Assembly: GCA_947184155.2 (NCBI GenBank)
Contig: CAMXCT020003446.1
Span: 333,618 to 397,617, forward strand
DNA from: Cladocopium goreaui
Lineage: Eukaryota > Sar > Dinophyceae > Suessiales > Symbiodiniaceae
Length of the DNA stretch: 64,000 nucleotides
Direction: 5' to 3'
Below are positions 33,617-43,855 of this stretch, piece after piece (the stretch's first letter is position 1; the number at the start of each line of letters is the position of its first letter). The notes below the pieces were generated by a model that saw nothing but the letters and a program-made list of their open reading frames with translations, made no database searches and was not told where the DNA came from. The position numbers and the translations under genes were made by a program.

Positions 33617-35582
33617 TCATAGTGACGAGTGGTTGCTCCAAAGGAAAAGTCTTTCTTTGAAGTCCAAGTTGCTTGGTTTCACCGTGTCCACCATCCGCTG
33701 GATGCACTTGCGTGCGTATGTAGTTGGTGGAATTAAAACCCGCACAGCAGCTGGGTCTCTGAACATATCTTCCTTCAAGGCTTCGTCAAAGAAAGTAGTG
33801 GTCTGTCTCTCGATGATGGCGCCGAAGTTCTCCTTGGCGATGATGCGAGCACCCTTCTGGCTCTCCCTCTCCGCTTCTGCAGCGCCACCCTCTACTTGCG
33901 ACCATCCTTTCTGAGCCAAGTTCTCCATGTGCTTCCGAGTGAGCGGGTCGCCACGAGGTCACCTACCTCGGCATTGCCTCGGACGTTGAAGGGGTCGAAG
34001 AGCCTCTCCTGACCCAACTCGAATTGCTGACGGAGCTTGTCGACCGCCTGGTGGCACAAAAAAACGTTTCCACCGAAGGTCTCATAGAACTCCTGCCAGC
34101 CCACAACACAAAAGCATTTGCCATATTCCGATTTCACATGGTATTGCACGCAAACAGTTCCGACCCATGCATCCCGTGATAAACTGATTACAAGAAATTC
34201 AGCAAAACAAAGAACACCAAAATTCGACCCTGTTTTACACGAGCATGAGCTAACAAAAGCAAGCTTTAGAAAAGCACTGTGCAAAGTTGCTCATAGCTCC
34301 TGTGCCAAGTCTATGAGACAAACCCCACTCTTGCAGCAAAAAAGCATAGGCTTCTCTTCAACCTCCGGAGCTACAATCGTATTGAGAGCATCATACTTGT
34401 TGAAGCCAAGAGCTTGTAGTCCCAATGGGAAAGCATAGTCAGAGGCAACCAGGATAACAGACGCTTTCCCCTGCTCCTTTGTCAGCGCCACAAAGGTTGC
34501 GAGCGCTCTGTAAGCTGCTTCTCTTCTGCCATTCCCATTCCCACCGTTACCATTGGGAAAGGCGATGTTGGCTTCATCAACAATCATGACTGGAACCTTC
34601 TCTGCAGCCATTGTTGCCGCAACAAAAGCCTTGATGAACTCCTCGGGCTTGGTGATGTTGAGAAACAAAGAGAGAAGAATTTCCACTGCACCCTCTCCTA
34701 TCTCCTCATCGTCACTCTTCTTTAAGTTCGCTTTGCCAAGTGCTCCAAGAACCGCAGAACCGGCGGCAACCAGCCGCTCTGCCCCGAATGGCAAATTCTT
34801 TGCAGTTCGCTTAGCTTCTTCTTGCAAACATTCCAATGCATCCGTTGACTGGGCTTTGCTAGGGAGACGCATATTGACGTAGAGCTGCACAATTTTGGTC
34901 TTTCCGAGGGACTTGCCCCCAATGACAAGGTGCAAACCAGACTTTCCCATAGCCTGACGAAGTTGCATGACATCTTGAACTGTATCACAATTTAGCTGAG
35001 CTGAAGTCTTTTCAAAAATGGACTGGAAAAACCGTCTAATAACCGCATAAACTTCCTCAACCATACTGAACCTCTAAACTCCAAACAGAATTAAAACAAC
35101 TTCATGAGAAACAACGGATAGCTCAACCGCACTGCCTCATTCAATGTCTTCACAAACTCCTCTCGCCCAGCAACCGCGTCGCTCTTTCGGTAGAGTTCTG
35201 CTCTGTTGCTCACATCTTTCAGGTATTGGGCGGGACTGATGCCTTTGTTTTGGGCGCTTTCCTCTATCTGCTTTGGGATGCTGAAGGTCAAATTGCAGCA
35301 AGACGGAGACAAGAAGCTGAAGCGCTTCTCTTGCAAGCCATTGCGCTGAAAAAAGGGTCGCAATCAAGCAATCAAAACTGAGTTTCGATCGCTGCTCTGT
35401 CAACTTCTTAGGAAGAGTTCTTCGTTCTGGCTACCCAACACTGTTTGTTCGATGCGTTCTGAATTGAGCCCTCTAAGACTGAGCTGCGCGGCATGGGCTG
35501 TTGCCCCGGAATTCATCTGCAAACGCTGAGCCGAAAGCTTGAAACTGAACATCAAACCCAGACGCGCATGGAAGCATGCCAT
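33617..35582 (-). CDS. P-loop ATPase (AAA+/STAND-like), multi-exon gene or pseudogene
   Basis: Several minus-strand coding blocks in order. (1) 35582-35400, a possible Met start with an N-terminus rich in basic and small residues (MACFHARLGLMFSFKLSAQR), perhaps a targeting region. (2) About 35350-35105, containing IPKQIEESAQNKGISPAQYL and AVAGREEFVKTLNEAVR. (3) 35064-34291, the ATPase core, with Walker A GGKSLGKTKI (near residue 50 of the block), a long helical insert, Walker B PVMIVDEANIAF, then an Asn/Gly loop, a helix with Ala/Leu repeats, and VILVASDYAFPLGLQALG, which resembles a sensor-type strand plus helix. (4) About 34115-33960, FYETFGGNVFLCHQAVDKL. (5) About 33945-33617, with ARIIAKENFGAIIERQTTTF and a Leu/Lys-rich end. 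Blocks 2 and 3 are separated by only about 30 bp with a stop and frame change. Blocks 4 and 5 join by a one-base shift or a tiny intron. These could be frameshifts in a decaying gene. The partner and process are unknown. Confidence 0.7.
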
Positions 35583-35799
35583 GTTTGCAAATACATTTCA
35601 ACGTGCTGACGCAAGAAATCCACAGGTTCACCCTCGTTTGCGTTTTCCTGCAAGCTCCACGAGTGGTTGCGGGCTGGAAATCCCTCATCGGTTTTGTGTT
35701 TTGAGCAAGTATGTACATACTTAAAAATGCGTTTGGTATTTTTTGGCTTTGGGAGTTGGGGTTCCGGCTAACGAGGCTGGGCTCTCAGGAAATCAGCCA

Positions 35800-36010
35800 C
35801 CGATTTTGGGGAAATCCGTCACCGACTTTTGGGAAATGCGTCACCGATTTTGGGAAATGCGTCACTGATTTTGGGAAATGCGTCACCGATTTTGGGAAAT
35901 GCGTCACCGATTTTGGGAAATGCGTCACCGATTTTGAGGAAATCCATCGCCGATTTCGGGGAAATCCGTTACCAATTTTGGGGAAATGCGTCACCGATTT
36001 TGGGGAAAAG
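35800..36010 (+). repeat. 21-bp tandem repeat
   Basis: About eight copies of TTTTGGGAAATGCGTCACCGA, diverging at both ends (GGGGAAATCCGTCACC). It lies just outside the AT-rich mobile-element island. The 7-codon unit keeps frames open on both strands. Confidence 0.9.
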
Positions 36011-36399
36011 CATGCGCCTTTTTTGGGAAAAACAGGCTCCGTTTTTGGGACAAACAAGTTCGGTTTGGGGAAAAATTGGTTCGGTTTGGGGGAAATTGGC
36101 TCGGTTTTTGGATTGGCTTGGGACAAAGCTCAAGTCTCACTGCTTTGAACGCTAAGCATGTTTGGGTTTGGATTTTTGAGGTTTTAGGACTGGGTGTCAC
36201 TAAAAATAAGTCAACTGCTGGGAAGTTGGAAGGGTAAAATGCTCAAACCTATAAACTTGGATGTCGAAACTATTTTGGGGGTTGTGTTAGGGACTTGTAT
36301 GAGATGCCACAAGCACAAACTGATATAGAAAGTTCCTATTGAGAATAAAAATACTTAAACAAATATTAAGATATATAACTAGCTATATATATACACAAT

Positions 36400-36750
36400 A
36401 TGCCTTGTTACTTTGTAAGTAGCGGAGTTGAAATCCCGATGACAAATCAAACCTTTGACTTTATTTGGAACGGTTTTGGCAACAAAGAACTCATTGACAG
36501 CGAAACATCTTCATCTGAAGAAAGCTACAAAGCAAACTCATCCGTTAACAGGGACACCAATGCTGAATGGAGAAAGCAGGAGGACGGATACTACAACAGA
36601 AAACCGAACGACAAAAAGTATTTCCAAAGATATTACCAAGAGAGAACGAAACAACAATGCGTATGCGATATATGCGGTTCTGAGTTAAGTTGTAAGTCAA
36701 ACTTGGCAAAGCACAAGAAAACCAAAAAGTGCCAAAGATGCTTAGTGTAA
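36400..36750 (+). CDS. small C2H2-type zinc-finger protein
   Basis: 117 codons, ATG to TAA. The N-terminal half is polar and Ser/Asn-rich. A charged helix (KYFQRYYQERTKQQ) leads into the finger CDICGSELSCKSNLAKHKKT, ending KKCQRC, that is C-x2-C then H and a Cys- or His-type final ligand. Short proteins of this Tyr/Gln-rich helix plus finger design are common in mobile elements and large DNA viruses of protists, where a DNA- or RNA-binding role is assumed. It lies 60 bp upstream of the integrase on the same strand. No frameshift is seen, unlike its large neighbours. Confidence 0.65.
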   Translation: MPCYFVSSGVEIPMTNQTFDFIWNGFGNKELIDSETSSSEESYKANSSVNRDTNAEWRKQEDGYYNRKPNDKKYFQRYYQERTKQQCVCDICGSELSCKSNLAKHKKTKKCQRCLV

Positions 36751-36809
36751 GTTCGTTATGATTTTATGATGCAAGAAAACATCATAAAATTATAATCTAA
36801 GTATTTCTA

Positions 36810-37729
36810 ATGACAAGATTGGAAAAAGAAAAGGTATTGGAAATAATTTATTACGACGTGGAGGACGGCTTCGGTTCGGTGAGGGACTTATACGAAAAGG
36901 CTAGGAAAGTCGATGCGGGCATAACTTTGGATATGGTTTCTACATGGATAAGGGCACAACCGAACAAGCAAACAAGAAACTACAAGAACTACAATTCCTA
37001 CGCTGCTCCGTTTCCCAAGTATGAATTCCAAATTGACTTGATGGATGTTACCAGTTTGTTGCGAGACGTAGGTTCTAAAATCAAAAGTCAACTACGATAT
37101 GGTTTAATATGTATAGATATTTTCAGCAAAAAATGTCACATAGTCCCTATCGAGAATAAAGATGGTGATGACGTTTATAAAGCAGTCATGGAGTGTTTCA
37201 AGGTATTAGGTCAGCCTTTGTCGATTTACAGCGACGACCAAGGAGCGTTGAACAGCAAGAAACTGCAAACATTCTTTAAGGAGGAAGGTATAACACATGT
37301 AATAACAAAGACGCATGCAAATCAGGCAATAATCAGGCAGAAAGGATGATACGCACCATCAAAAAAATGATTGGGGACAGATTGAGGCATTACAAAACCA
37401 AAACATGGATGGAAGTGCTAAAGCCCTCGTTGAATAGATACAACAACCAAATCCACAGTAGCACCAAGACAACACCAAACAATGCGCACAATCTTGATAA
37501 CGTAATTCAGGTCAGAACAAATCTGATACTGAAAGAAAAGCACAACAGAAAATATCCAAACATAAGTGAGGGAGATTATGTTAAGATATTTGATAAAGGA
37601 AAGGGCAACTATGTATCAAGGAAAGAAACCAGAAGTCAATGGAGTGAAAGAAAGTATAAAGTAATAATAGTTGGTCGTGATATGATGAATAATAGATATT
37701 ATAAATTGGATGGCATGAGAAAAATATAA
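36810..37729 (+). pseudogene. retroviral-type (DDE, rve) integrase, frameshifted
   Basis: Two overlapping frames. The first (36810-37349) has an N-terminal helical region, then core motifs: first Asp in FQIDLMDV, a strand with YGLICIDIFSKKCHIVPI, and second Asp in SIYSDDQGAL. The second (from 37346) begins in the helix after the catalytic Glu, with RTIKKMIGDRL, YNNQIHSSTKTTPNNAH and a C-terminal SH3-like stretch (GDYVKIF, WSERKYKVIIVGRD). An 11-bp tandem duplication built on AATCAGGC (about 37319-37340) shifts the frame immediately before the Glu of the DDE triad, so the intact catalytic site is not encoded in one frame. Polinton integrases are assumed to insert the element with short target duplications. 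No N-terminal HHCC finger is evident. Confidence 0.85.
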
Positions 37730-37734
37730 TAGGC

Positions 37735-38061
37735 ATGAATTACTATTGGTTGATTAGTAGCTGTTTTTCTTTCTTCTGTTTTCGCCTTTCTCTTTTTTTG
37801 CATTTATTTTATCTTTGTCTCTTTTGTATCTTTCTCTTTGTGTTTGTCTCATTGCTTCTTTGTTTCCTTCTCTATATCTTTAGTTCTTGTCATCATATTT
37901 ATTTTCTTGTATTTTATTTTCTTGTATTTTATTTTCTTGTATTTTATTGTTCTTGTATCTAGACCAAGTGTTTCTTCTTTCTTGTATTTTATTTTTATTG
38001 TTCTCATGATGCTGTTTGTTTTTTCTTTGTATTTTTCAGTTTTCTCTATGTTTAATATTTT
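37735..38061. other. T-rich noncoding stretch inside the element
   Basis: Pyrimidine/T-rich sequence with (TTTTCTTGTATTTTA)n tandem repeats near 37905-37955. Hydrophobic frames on plus are compositional artefacts. It may contain the 3' ends of the convergent integrase and nuclease/PolB genes. Confidence 0.6.
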
Positions 38062-38350
38062 TTACTGTTCAAGGTGATGCTCTCTTGTGGCATCGCAATA
38101 TTCCTTTCTAGTCCTACCAACAATACATTTGCTAAGACAGTTCTTATCATTTTCAATATTTTCACCTTCTTTCTTTTCGGGTTGCTTTCTGTTTTGGCAT
38201 GGGTATTCTTCAATAAGAACTATTTTATGGTTTTCAACATCGAACTCATCAAACGATTTCATAGAGTTGGGACGGTGTGTTTGGGGATTTATATTGTTTA
38301 TATAGATAAGATTTATAATCTCTTCTATGTCTTGCCATTCTTTGAATTAG
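38062..38350 (-). pseudogene. GIY-YIG endonuclease-like remnant (C-terminal part)
   Basis: The minus frame begins after a stop near 38349 and ends at 38062. It reads a helical segment (WQDIEEIINLIYI), then KIVLIEEYPCQNRKQ, a Glu/Lys-rich stretch, and NCLSKCIVGRTRKEYCD. The series 'IEEYPC-N-Q ... E ... NKCIAGRTRKEY' is typical of the C-terminal half of GIY-YIG nucleases in protist-infecting large DNA viruses and related elements. The N-terminal GIY and YIG strands are absent or out of frame: an ATG at about 38375, just after the PolB stop, opens a frame that stops within ten codons. It lies directly downstream of PolB on the same strand. Likely a truncated, inactive gene. Confidence 0.55.
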
Positions 38351-38382
38351 TTATTCAGTTGTTGAATTTATATCCATATATG

Positions 38383-41300
38383 TTAAATCATCTTTTCGTT
38401 ACGTAGATATTTTATGGCATAATGTCCAAATGGGAGACTCTCAAAATCTGAATACCAGTAGCGTGTATTATCGTAGTTGCTTAAAGCAAATTTAGTCTGA
38501 TTAATGCTATAGATTTGATGGTTCTTACTTCTGATAGTGTTGAAACTGACTTCTTCTTTACAGTTTCTATTCAATGTCTCTTCATAAGTTTTGTAACTTA
38601 ACTGATTGCTCACTTTATGCTTGACTACTCCTTTACTCTTCTTGTGTTCTTTCTCATCACCATATACTTTATAGCAATATGCTTTTGGTTTTAATCCTAT
38701 AACGTGAGTAATCATTTTACGGTTAATTTCATCCTTGAATTTTCCTAATACCTTCTTATTTGTTTTATCATAGTTTGGATGCTCTTGTGGATAATCACTA
38801 AAATCCATATATTCATTAATTTCCTTGAAGTCTTCATATAAGTCATCAGTCTCAACTTTTATTACATAACTATCAGTATCAGTATATACTAATTTGATAT
38901 TATCTTTATATTTTGGTTTCATTACATCATAGTAGAAGGAATACATGTGAATTTTAGAATAGTCTAAAATAGACATACCCATATAAATAGGTTTGTTTAG
39001 TTCCACTGTGTGCTTATCGTTTTCAACAATTACGAGGTCTTCATTTATAATATGTCTGTGTTTGAATAGTGGTTTATTTACCAGTTTTTGGAAGCGTTCA
39101 GGCGTATTGACAATTTCAAAATCACCATCCTTTCTTACATTCTCCATGGTCTTGCCGTATACGCTATTATTCATTAACTTAAACAAATCTTTTTCAAAGT
39201 CATTGTTGGCATTCTTTCTCTTTTCAGTGTTGAATTCAATGAATGGTTTCAAGAAGTTTGCTTGTTTGAAACTTATTGCTCTATGGACTTTTTTAAGACG
39301 TAATCCGTGTTGCAGATAGAATTTCAATGCTGATATGTGCAAAACATACTTCTTTTTATCCATTACATTTAATACTAACTTATTTGTCTTTTCATCACTG
39401 GCATCTTTTCCATAAAAGTATTTATGTATATCCTTCTGGACTTTTGAAAGCATATTCTCATTGATACTCATGATTTCAGGTGCTAATGGATAGTCTTTAT
39501 GTAAATCATGTAGTTCTTTTGGATAATCTGAATCAACTTCTAATATGTATCCTATGTCATCATCATCATCACAATATTTCAATACTCTCTTTTTATCCAT
39601 TCTACCGTATTACCATTTAAAATCACCATATGGCAGTTTCTTACACATTGCTAATCCGTAAAGGTTATTAGCATCTAAATAACTTATGTATGATGAAGGT
39701 TTAGATTTATCATAATCTTCATTCATGTATTTATTGTTTGCTTCTACCTTCTTAAAGGAGCACTGTGTCATTCCTCCTCGTAATCCATGTTCAATCATCT
39801 CATACATTTCTTTTTTGTGTATTTGTTCTAGTCTAACTCCTGTCAATGATAAAAAGGCATTCCAAGAATAGTTAGGTAAAGTGATATAATATGCTGGGTC
39901 TAATCCATAATAGTTCAAGCACATGTCCCTAAAATTTTCAAAAACATCAGTTAGTAAATATACATCAGTCATCAAATATAAATCATGATATTCGCCAAGG
40001 TTTTTAATGTTAAAATGTTTCCATACAATATTTGCTCTGGCGTAGTCTTTGTCAGTTCTGTTTTCTTCATATAATTTGCTGTAAAAATATTCTTTCTTTG
40101 GTAGTTTTGTTTCATCGAATTTCTCCCATGAGTTCATGTAGTCATAGGGATATACACCCTTATCAGTCAGCAAATTGAAATCAGTTTTAGATTTGATATA
40201 TGGGTTGGTGCATGTATATCTGAAACGAGTTTCCCAATCTTTACTTTTTTCATTTCCTTCATATTTGTTTAGTCTAACTAACTTATCCAATGACGCAGTT
40301 AAGAAAGCAAAACTATCTTTAAACTGACAAGCGCCAAATGAAAAGGTTATAAACTTTTAGCTGTTTTGTGCTATTACATCTATTCTTTTGTTTTGGTTTA
40401 GTTCTATGTTTAGTTCATTTGCTTTTGCTATGATTAAGTGTGCGTCATAGTTTTTAAGAATATGAAAGAAGATAGGGATTTTAAAATATCTAAATGAATA
40501 ATCCAGATTACATTTTACATGCGCTGCGCCCCTGTATTTGCCTGTGAAGTGGCAGTGGTCGCGAACCTTTTCATCGTCAGGTTGGAATTTCTTATTACAT
40601 ATCGAGCAGCGGGTTGCTTGTTTAAATTCTGTCTTTTGTTGAAAAGTTAGTTTATCCATTGGTTCATTGACATTCATTTTTTCAGATATATCTTTCTTAA
40701 TTTCCGTCAGTTTCTCTACAAAGTGTTTCATACAATCCTCACCCTGTATAAATACGGTTTGCAAGTATTATCAATCCTGCTTACAACATTCAACATATAA
40801 CCGCAAGGTTTATGTTCTTGGTAAGTTCCTCTGGGAGCACTGCTTCCAGAGCAACTTAGGGCACCTTCGGTGTCGTAAGTTCCCTTTATTTCAGTATTAG
40901 AGTTAGTGGTTAGACATTCAAAATCACCATAGATTACAAAAGGACAAGGCAATTTAGTTTTATGCTTTTCAAATTCTATATAGATGTCTCTATCTGGCAT
41001 CTTTGTTTGTTGTCCTTCTGATGCCATACATCCGTTTTCAAGATGTTTCTTATATACCTTTTCTGATTGAAAGGGATTTAAACAATGGTTGCAGTAAAAC
41101 TTTTTATGTGTGTTGCTACTGCTTTGACAGTTTAATAATCTACATTTATTTTTAACTAATACGTAGTGATAATTATTATCTTCATCATAGATTTTTAGTA
41201 AATCAATTTCGTATTTAGCATTTCTATTTTTAGTGCCTCTATGCAATATAATCTGATTATCATTTAAGCAGTCATCGGGTTCAAACACATTTATTGAAAC

Positions 41301-42227
41301 TGATTTATTGTTCTCTTCAAATCTGTCAATGTCCCTATTGCCAGTTGGAAAATGTACACCATCCCAGTTCAAAATATCATCTTTCAGTTTATTATAGTGG
41401 AACATTTCCTCTGGGTGGTGTTTGCTTATTTTGTCATAGACTACGGATTGAATACAATATTTGAAGCATTTTTGGTCTCTGTTCTTTATGTTGATACATG
41501 CCTTTTTTAGCTTAATCCATTCAGGTAATTCTATGTATCTCCCTGCTCTTGTTGGGTCATATTTGTCATAGTGAATGGTTATTGTCAAAATCTTCTTAAA
41601 TCTTAAATTGGATGCTGATGCTTCTAAATTCTGTATTTGTAATAAGATTTGTTTAACACTGTCTTCTAATGCTTGCGTCAGTTCATCCTCATTACTAATA
41701 TTGAAGCGTGTTGATGGTAGAGCATATACAAGTTCCTGACTGCCAATTTCATTACCTCCATCATCGTATTCAGGTTTTTCAAAGAGTGCTTCTGTTCTTA
41801 TGTTAAGTTTCATGCTTCTATTCTTTCTTAAAAACTCCAATAGTCTTGGTTTTTGGTGAGCAATCATTTCTAATTCCCTTTCACCTTCAAAGTGTTTATT
41901 TTCTAACACTATTGAATTAGCATATCTTCTAAATGCTGACTGAATATCTCTGACCTTCAATTTGTTTTGTATTGCGTGTTTGGTTAGTAAGTTTTTGACT
42001 TTTCCTTCACTGAACGCATCTTTTGCCTTGTTTAAAGCATAACTTCTGTATTCATTAGTTTTCTTTACTGTCAATAGTTTCTTTGTTAAAACAGTAGATA
42101 TTGGTTTGTCTTTGTTGTATCTAAATCTTTTATCATCTATTATTATTGACTTTAATTCTCTCCTTCCTCGTTTTGGTATTTCTGCTAAATCCTTACTCAA
42201 TAAATAGTTTGTAACCTTTTTCATCAT
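38383..42227 (-). pseudogene. protein-primed family-B DNA polymerase (pPolB), disrupted
   Basis: About 1280 codons in four pieces: 42227-40728, 40764-40357, 40290-39610 and 39600-38383. Order: a long N-terminal region; a C2H2-like finger (FYCNHCLNPFQ); Exo I IYGDFEC (near residue 435); a Cys/His endonuclease-VII-like insert (CSICNKKF, VRDHCHFTGKYRGAAHVKC); an Exo II region FFHILKNYDAHL; Exo III LYLMTDVYLL; Pol A YLDANNLYGLAM; Pol B FKLMNNSVYGKT; Pol C LVYTDTDSYVI. Lesions: a one-base loss in a G run near 40750, a TAA at 40357-40359 and a TAA at 39610-39612; the last two keep the same frame. The Exo II Asn is Ile here. The family replicates linear genomes from a terminal protein. This copy should not give full-length enzyme. 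Confidence 0.92.
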
Positions 42228-42354
42228 ATAATAGTATATATGTTATTTCGTTAATTTATCTTTAAGTAGTTTTTCAAAGAATTCTACATTTTAATCTTCG
42301 AATACATACTGAAAGACTAAGTTATTTATATAAGTTTTTATAAGACGAATTGTA

Positions 42355-42560
42355 TGAAGGGTTTGCCTGTTGATGTGTTGAGTAAAATCGTTTCTTATAC
42401 AATTGGAGAACCTGAATATGTGAAAATAAAGCCTAGTGAAGCATTGAAGAGAATACAAAACAAATATTAAATATCAAGACTTGGTCCGAAATAGACAGAA
42501 AGATAAGACAAAGAAACAAAATGTGTATAATTGAGTATTGTATCATGAGAGAGAGAGAGT
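42355..42560 (+). CDS. small hypothetical ORF(s) in the element
   Basis: A 38-codon plus frame (42355-42471: MKGLPVDVLSKIVSYTIGEP, then a Lys-rich end) stops with TAA. The next frame continues protein-like (TWSEIDRKIRQRNKMCIIEY) to about 42572. Together they resemble one short protein broken by a frameshift. LPxDVLxxI is reminiscent of the start of an F-box, but the match is too short to call. Confidence 0.35.
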
Positions 42561-42621
42561 GCCATTTAGTTTGAACGTATACGAAACATCATAACAGAAG
42601 AAAAAGAAAAAAATACAATCT

Positions 42622-42921
42622 TTGATTTATGAAGAAGTAGAAGAATATAATTTAAATTTTAGAGTTAAACTTGATATTGAAGTCCAAATAGTAGCAAAAC
42701 TCCCAGATAAAGAATATGGAGACAATGAATTTAGTTATAGAGAAATTTACTTCATGAATGACTTTGATGAATATGTAGATGAAGATAATACAGACGATGT
42801 ATTGAATAAAGCAGATGAAGAAATAAATACCGACATAGAAGAAGACCAAGATAAAGATAGTATGATAGGAATACAAGCATTTCATTTTAAATTAACTATT
42901 ATTGAAGATATTTGCTACTAA
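42622..42921 (+). CDS. acidic hypothetical protein
   Basis: About 100 codons; the start is unclear (TTG at 42622, no in-frame ATG close by). It is very acidic in the middle (DEYVDEDNTDDVLNKADEEI) with beta-like ends (FRVKLDIEVQIVAKL; FHFKLTIIEDICY). No family is recognised. It occupies the position between PolB and the right-hand zinc-finger ORF. Confidence 0.5.
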   Translation: MIYEEVEEYNLNFRVKLDIEVQIVAKLPDKEYGDNEFSYREIYFMNDFDEYVDEDNTDDVLNKADEEINTDIEEDQDKDSMIGIQAFHFKLTIIEDICY

Positions 42922-43114
42922 CATATTTCTAATAATATTTATTTATTAGAATTATGGATTTGTAAGATAGGGTTATTAAACGCTAGGGAATAATATTTAT
43001 TGTTGTCTATTGTTTTGTTTTTTTTGTTGTTCTTTGCTTGGTTTGTTTTTGTTTTTTGGTTGTTATAGGAATTCTTGGAAAAGACATTTAAGAAGATAAT
43101 CATATTTATATGTA

Positions 43115-43429
43115 ATGGATAAATTTTGTAGATACTGTGTTAAAGATTTACCAATTGATAATTTTGAAGATGGATTGAAGACTTGTAAGAAATGCTTGGA
43201 ATACAAGAGAAAGAACCATGACAAACATAAAGATAAAGTGAATGAAACACGAAGAACTAAATATAAAGAAGATGAAGAATATAGAAAAAAGAAACAGGAA
43301 CAAATACCAAACTATCGTGATAAAGTTGCCTTTTGTAATGTATGTAATTCATCAATGAAGGCACAATGTTATTCAAGACATTTAAAAACAGAGAAGCATA
43401 AACGGAATTTACGAACGGTTGATGGATAG
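43115..43429 (+). CDS. zinc-finger protein with two Cys/His clusters
   Basis: 104 codons, ATG to TAG. An N-terminal four-Cys cluster (FCRYCVKDLPIDNF then CKKCLEYKRKNH) is followed by a Lys/Glu-rich helix (KDKVNETRRTKYKEDEEYRK) and a C-terminal C2H2 finger (FCNVCNSSMKAQCYSRHLKT, then EKH). It is intact and similar in plan to the left-end zinc-finger ORF, so zinc-finger genes bracket the element. A nucleic-acid-binding role is inferred only from the fingers. Confidence 0.65.
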   Translation: MDKFCRYCVKDLPIDNFEDGLKTCKKCLEYKRKNHDKHKDKVNETRRTKYKEDEEYRKKKQEQIPNYRDKVAFCNVCNSSMKAQCYSRHLKTEKHKRNLRTVDG

Positions 43430-43440
43430 GATTTTGTAAC

Positions 43441-43690
43441 ATGAATCAGGTAATAATGCTTTTGACTGCTATGATTTTGAAAAAATGAATGAGGTAAGTA
43501 TGCTTTGACTGCTATGATTTTGAAAAATTGAATGAGGTAAGTATGCTTTGACTGCTATGATTTTGAAAAATTGAATGAGGTAAGTAAGTATGCTTTGACT
43601 GCTATGATTTTGAAAAATTGAATGAGGTAAGTATGCTTTGACTGCTATGATATTGAAAAATTGAATGAGGTAATTATGTTTTGATATGGT
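43441..43690 (+). repeat. 43-bp tandem repeat at right edge of the element
   Basis: About five units of TGAATGAGGTAAGTATGCTT followed by TGACTGCTATGATTTTGAAA. One unit has a 4-bp AAGT duplication. It lies between the last element ORF and the fourth composite repeat. Confidence 0.9.
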
Positions 43691-43855
43691 TGAGAAAAAT
43701 GAAGCAATTAACAATATATAGACTGACTTTTTGGACTGTTATGTTTTTTTTATGAATAAATTTTGATTTGTTATACTGCTATGATATTAGTTTAGAAAAC
43801 TTCACTGAATCAATTTTTTTTACATTTTTTTCCCCTCCCTCCTGTTTTGAGGGAC

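Larger units (their letters stand above)
36240..43480. mobile_element. decayed Polinton/Maverick-like element
   Basis: A clearly AT-richer island than both flanks. It holds, in order, a plus zinc-finger ORF, a plus integrase, a minus GIY-YIG-like remnant, a minus protein-primed family-B DNA polymerase, plus small ORFs, and a second plus zinc-finger ORF. The pairing of retroviral-type integrase and protein-primed PolB is the hallmark of Polintons/Mavericks and related adintovirus-like elements. Capsid proteins, the FtsK/A32-type packaging ATPase and the adenovirus-type protease were looked for and not seen. Terminal inverted repeats and target duplications were not found by eye, so the limits are set from composition and outermost genes. 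The main genes are disrupted, so the copy is probably inactive. Confidence 0.8.

Noticed and set aside
37735..38406. Hydrophobic plus ORFs resembling membrane proteins
   Set aside because: T-rich repetitive DNA gives Phe/Leu/Ser runs; the opposite strand holds the nuclease remnant.
43469..43714. 81-codon minus ORF of repeated SIFQNHSSQ-type units
   Set aside because: Translation of the 43-bp tandem repeat.
36240..43800. Terminal inverted repeats of the Polinton-like element
   Set aside because: Searched by eye between about 36.2-36.4 kb and 43.4-43.8 kb; no convincing complementary ends, so none is claimed.
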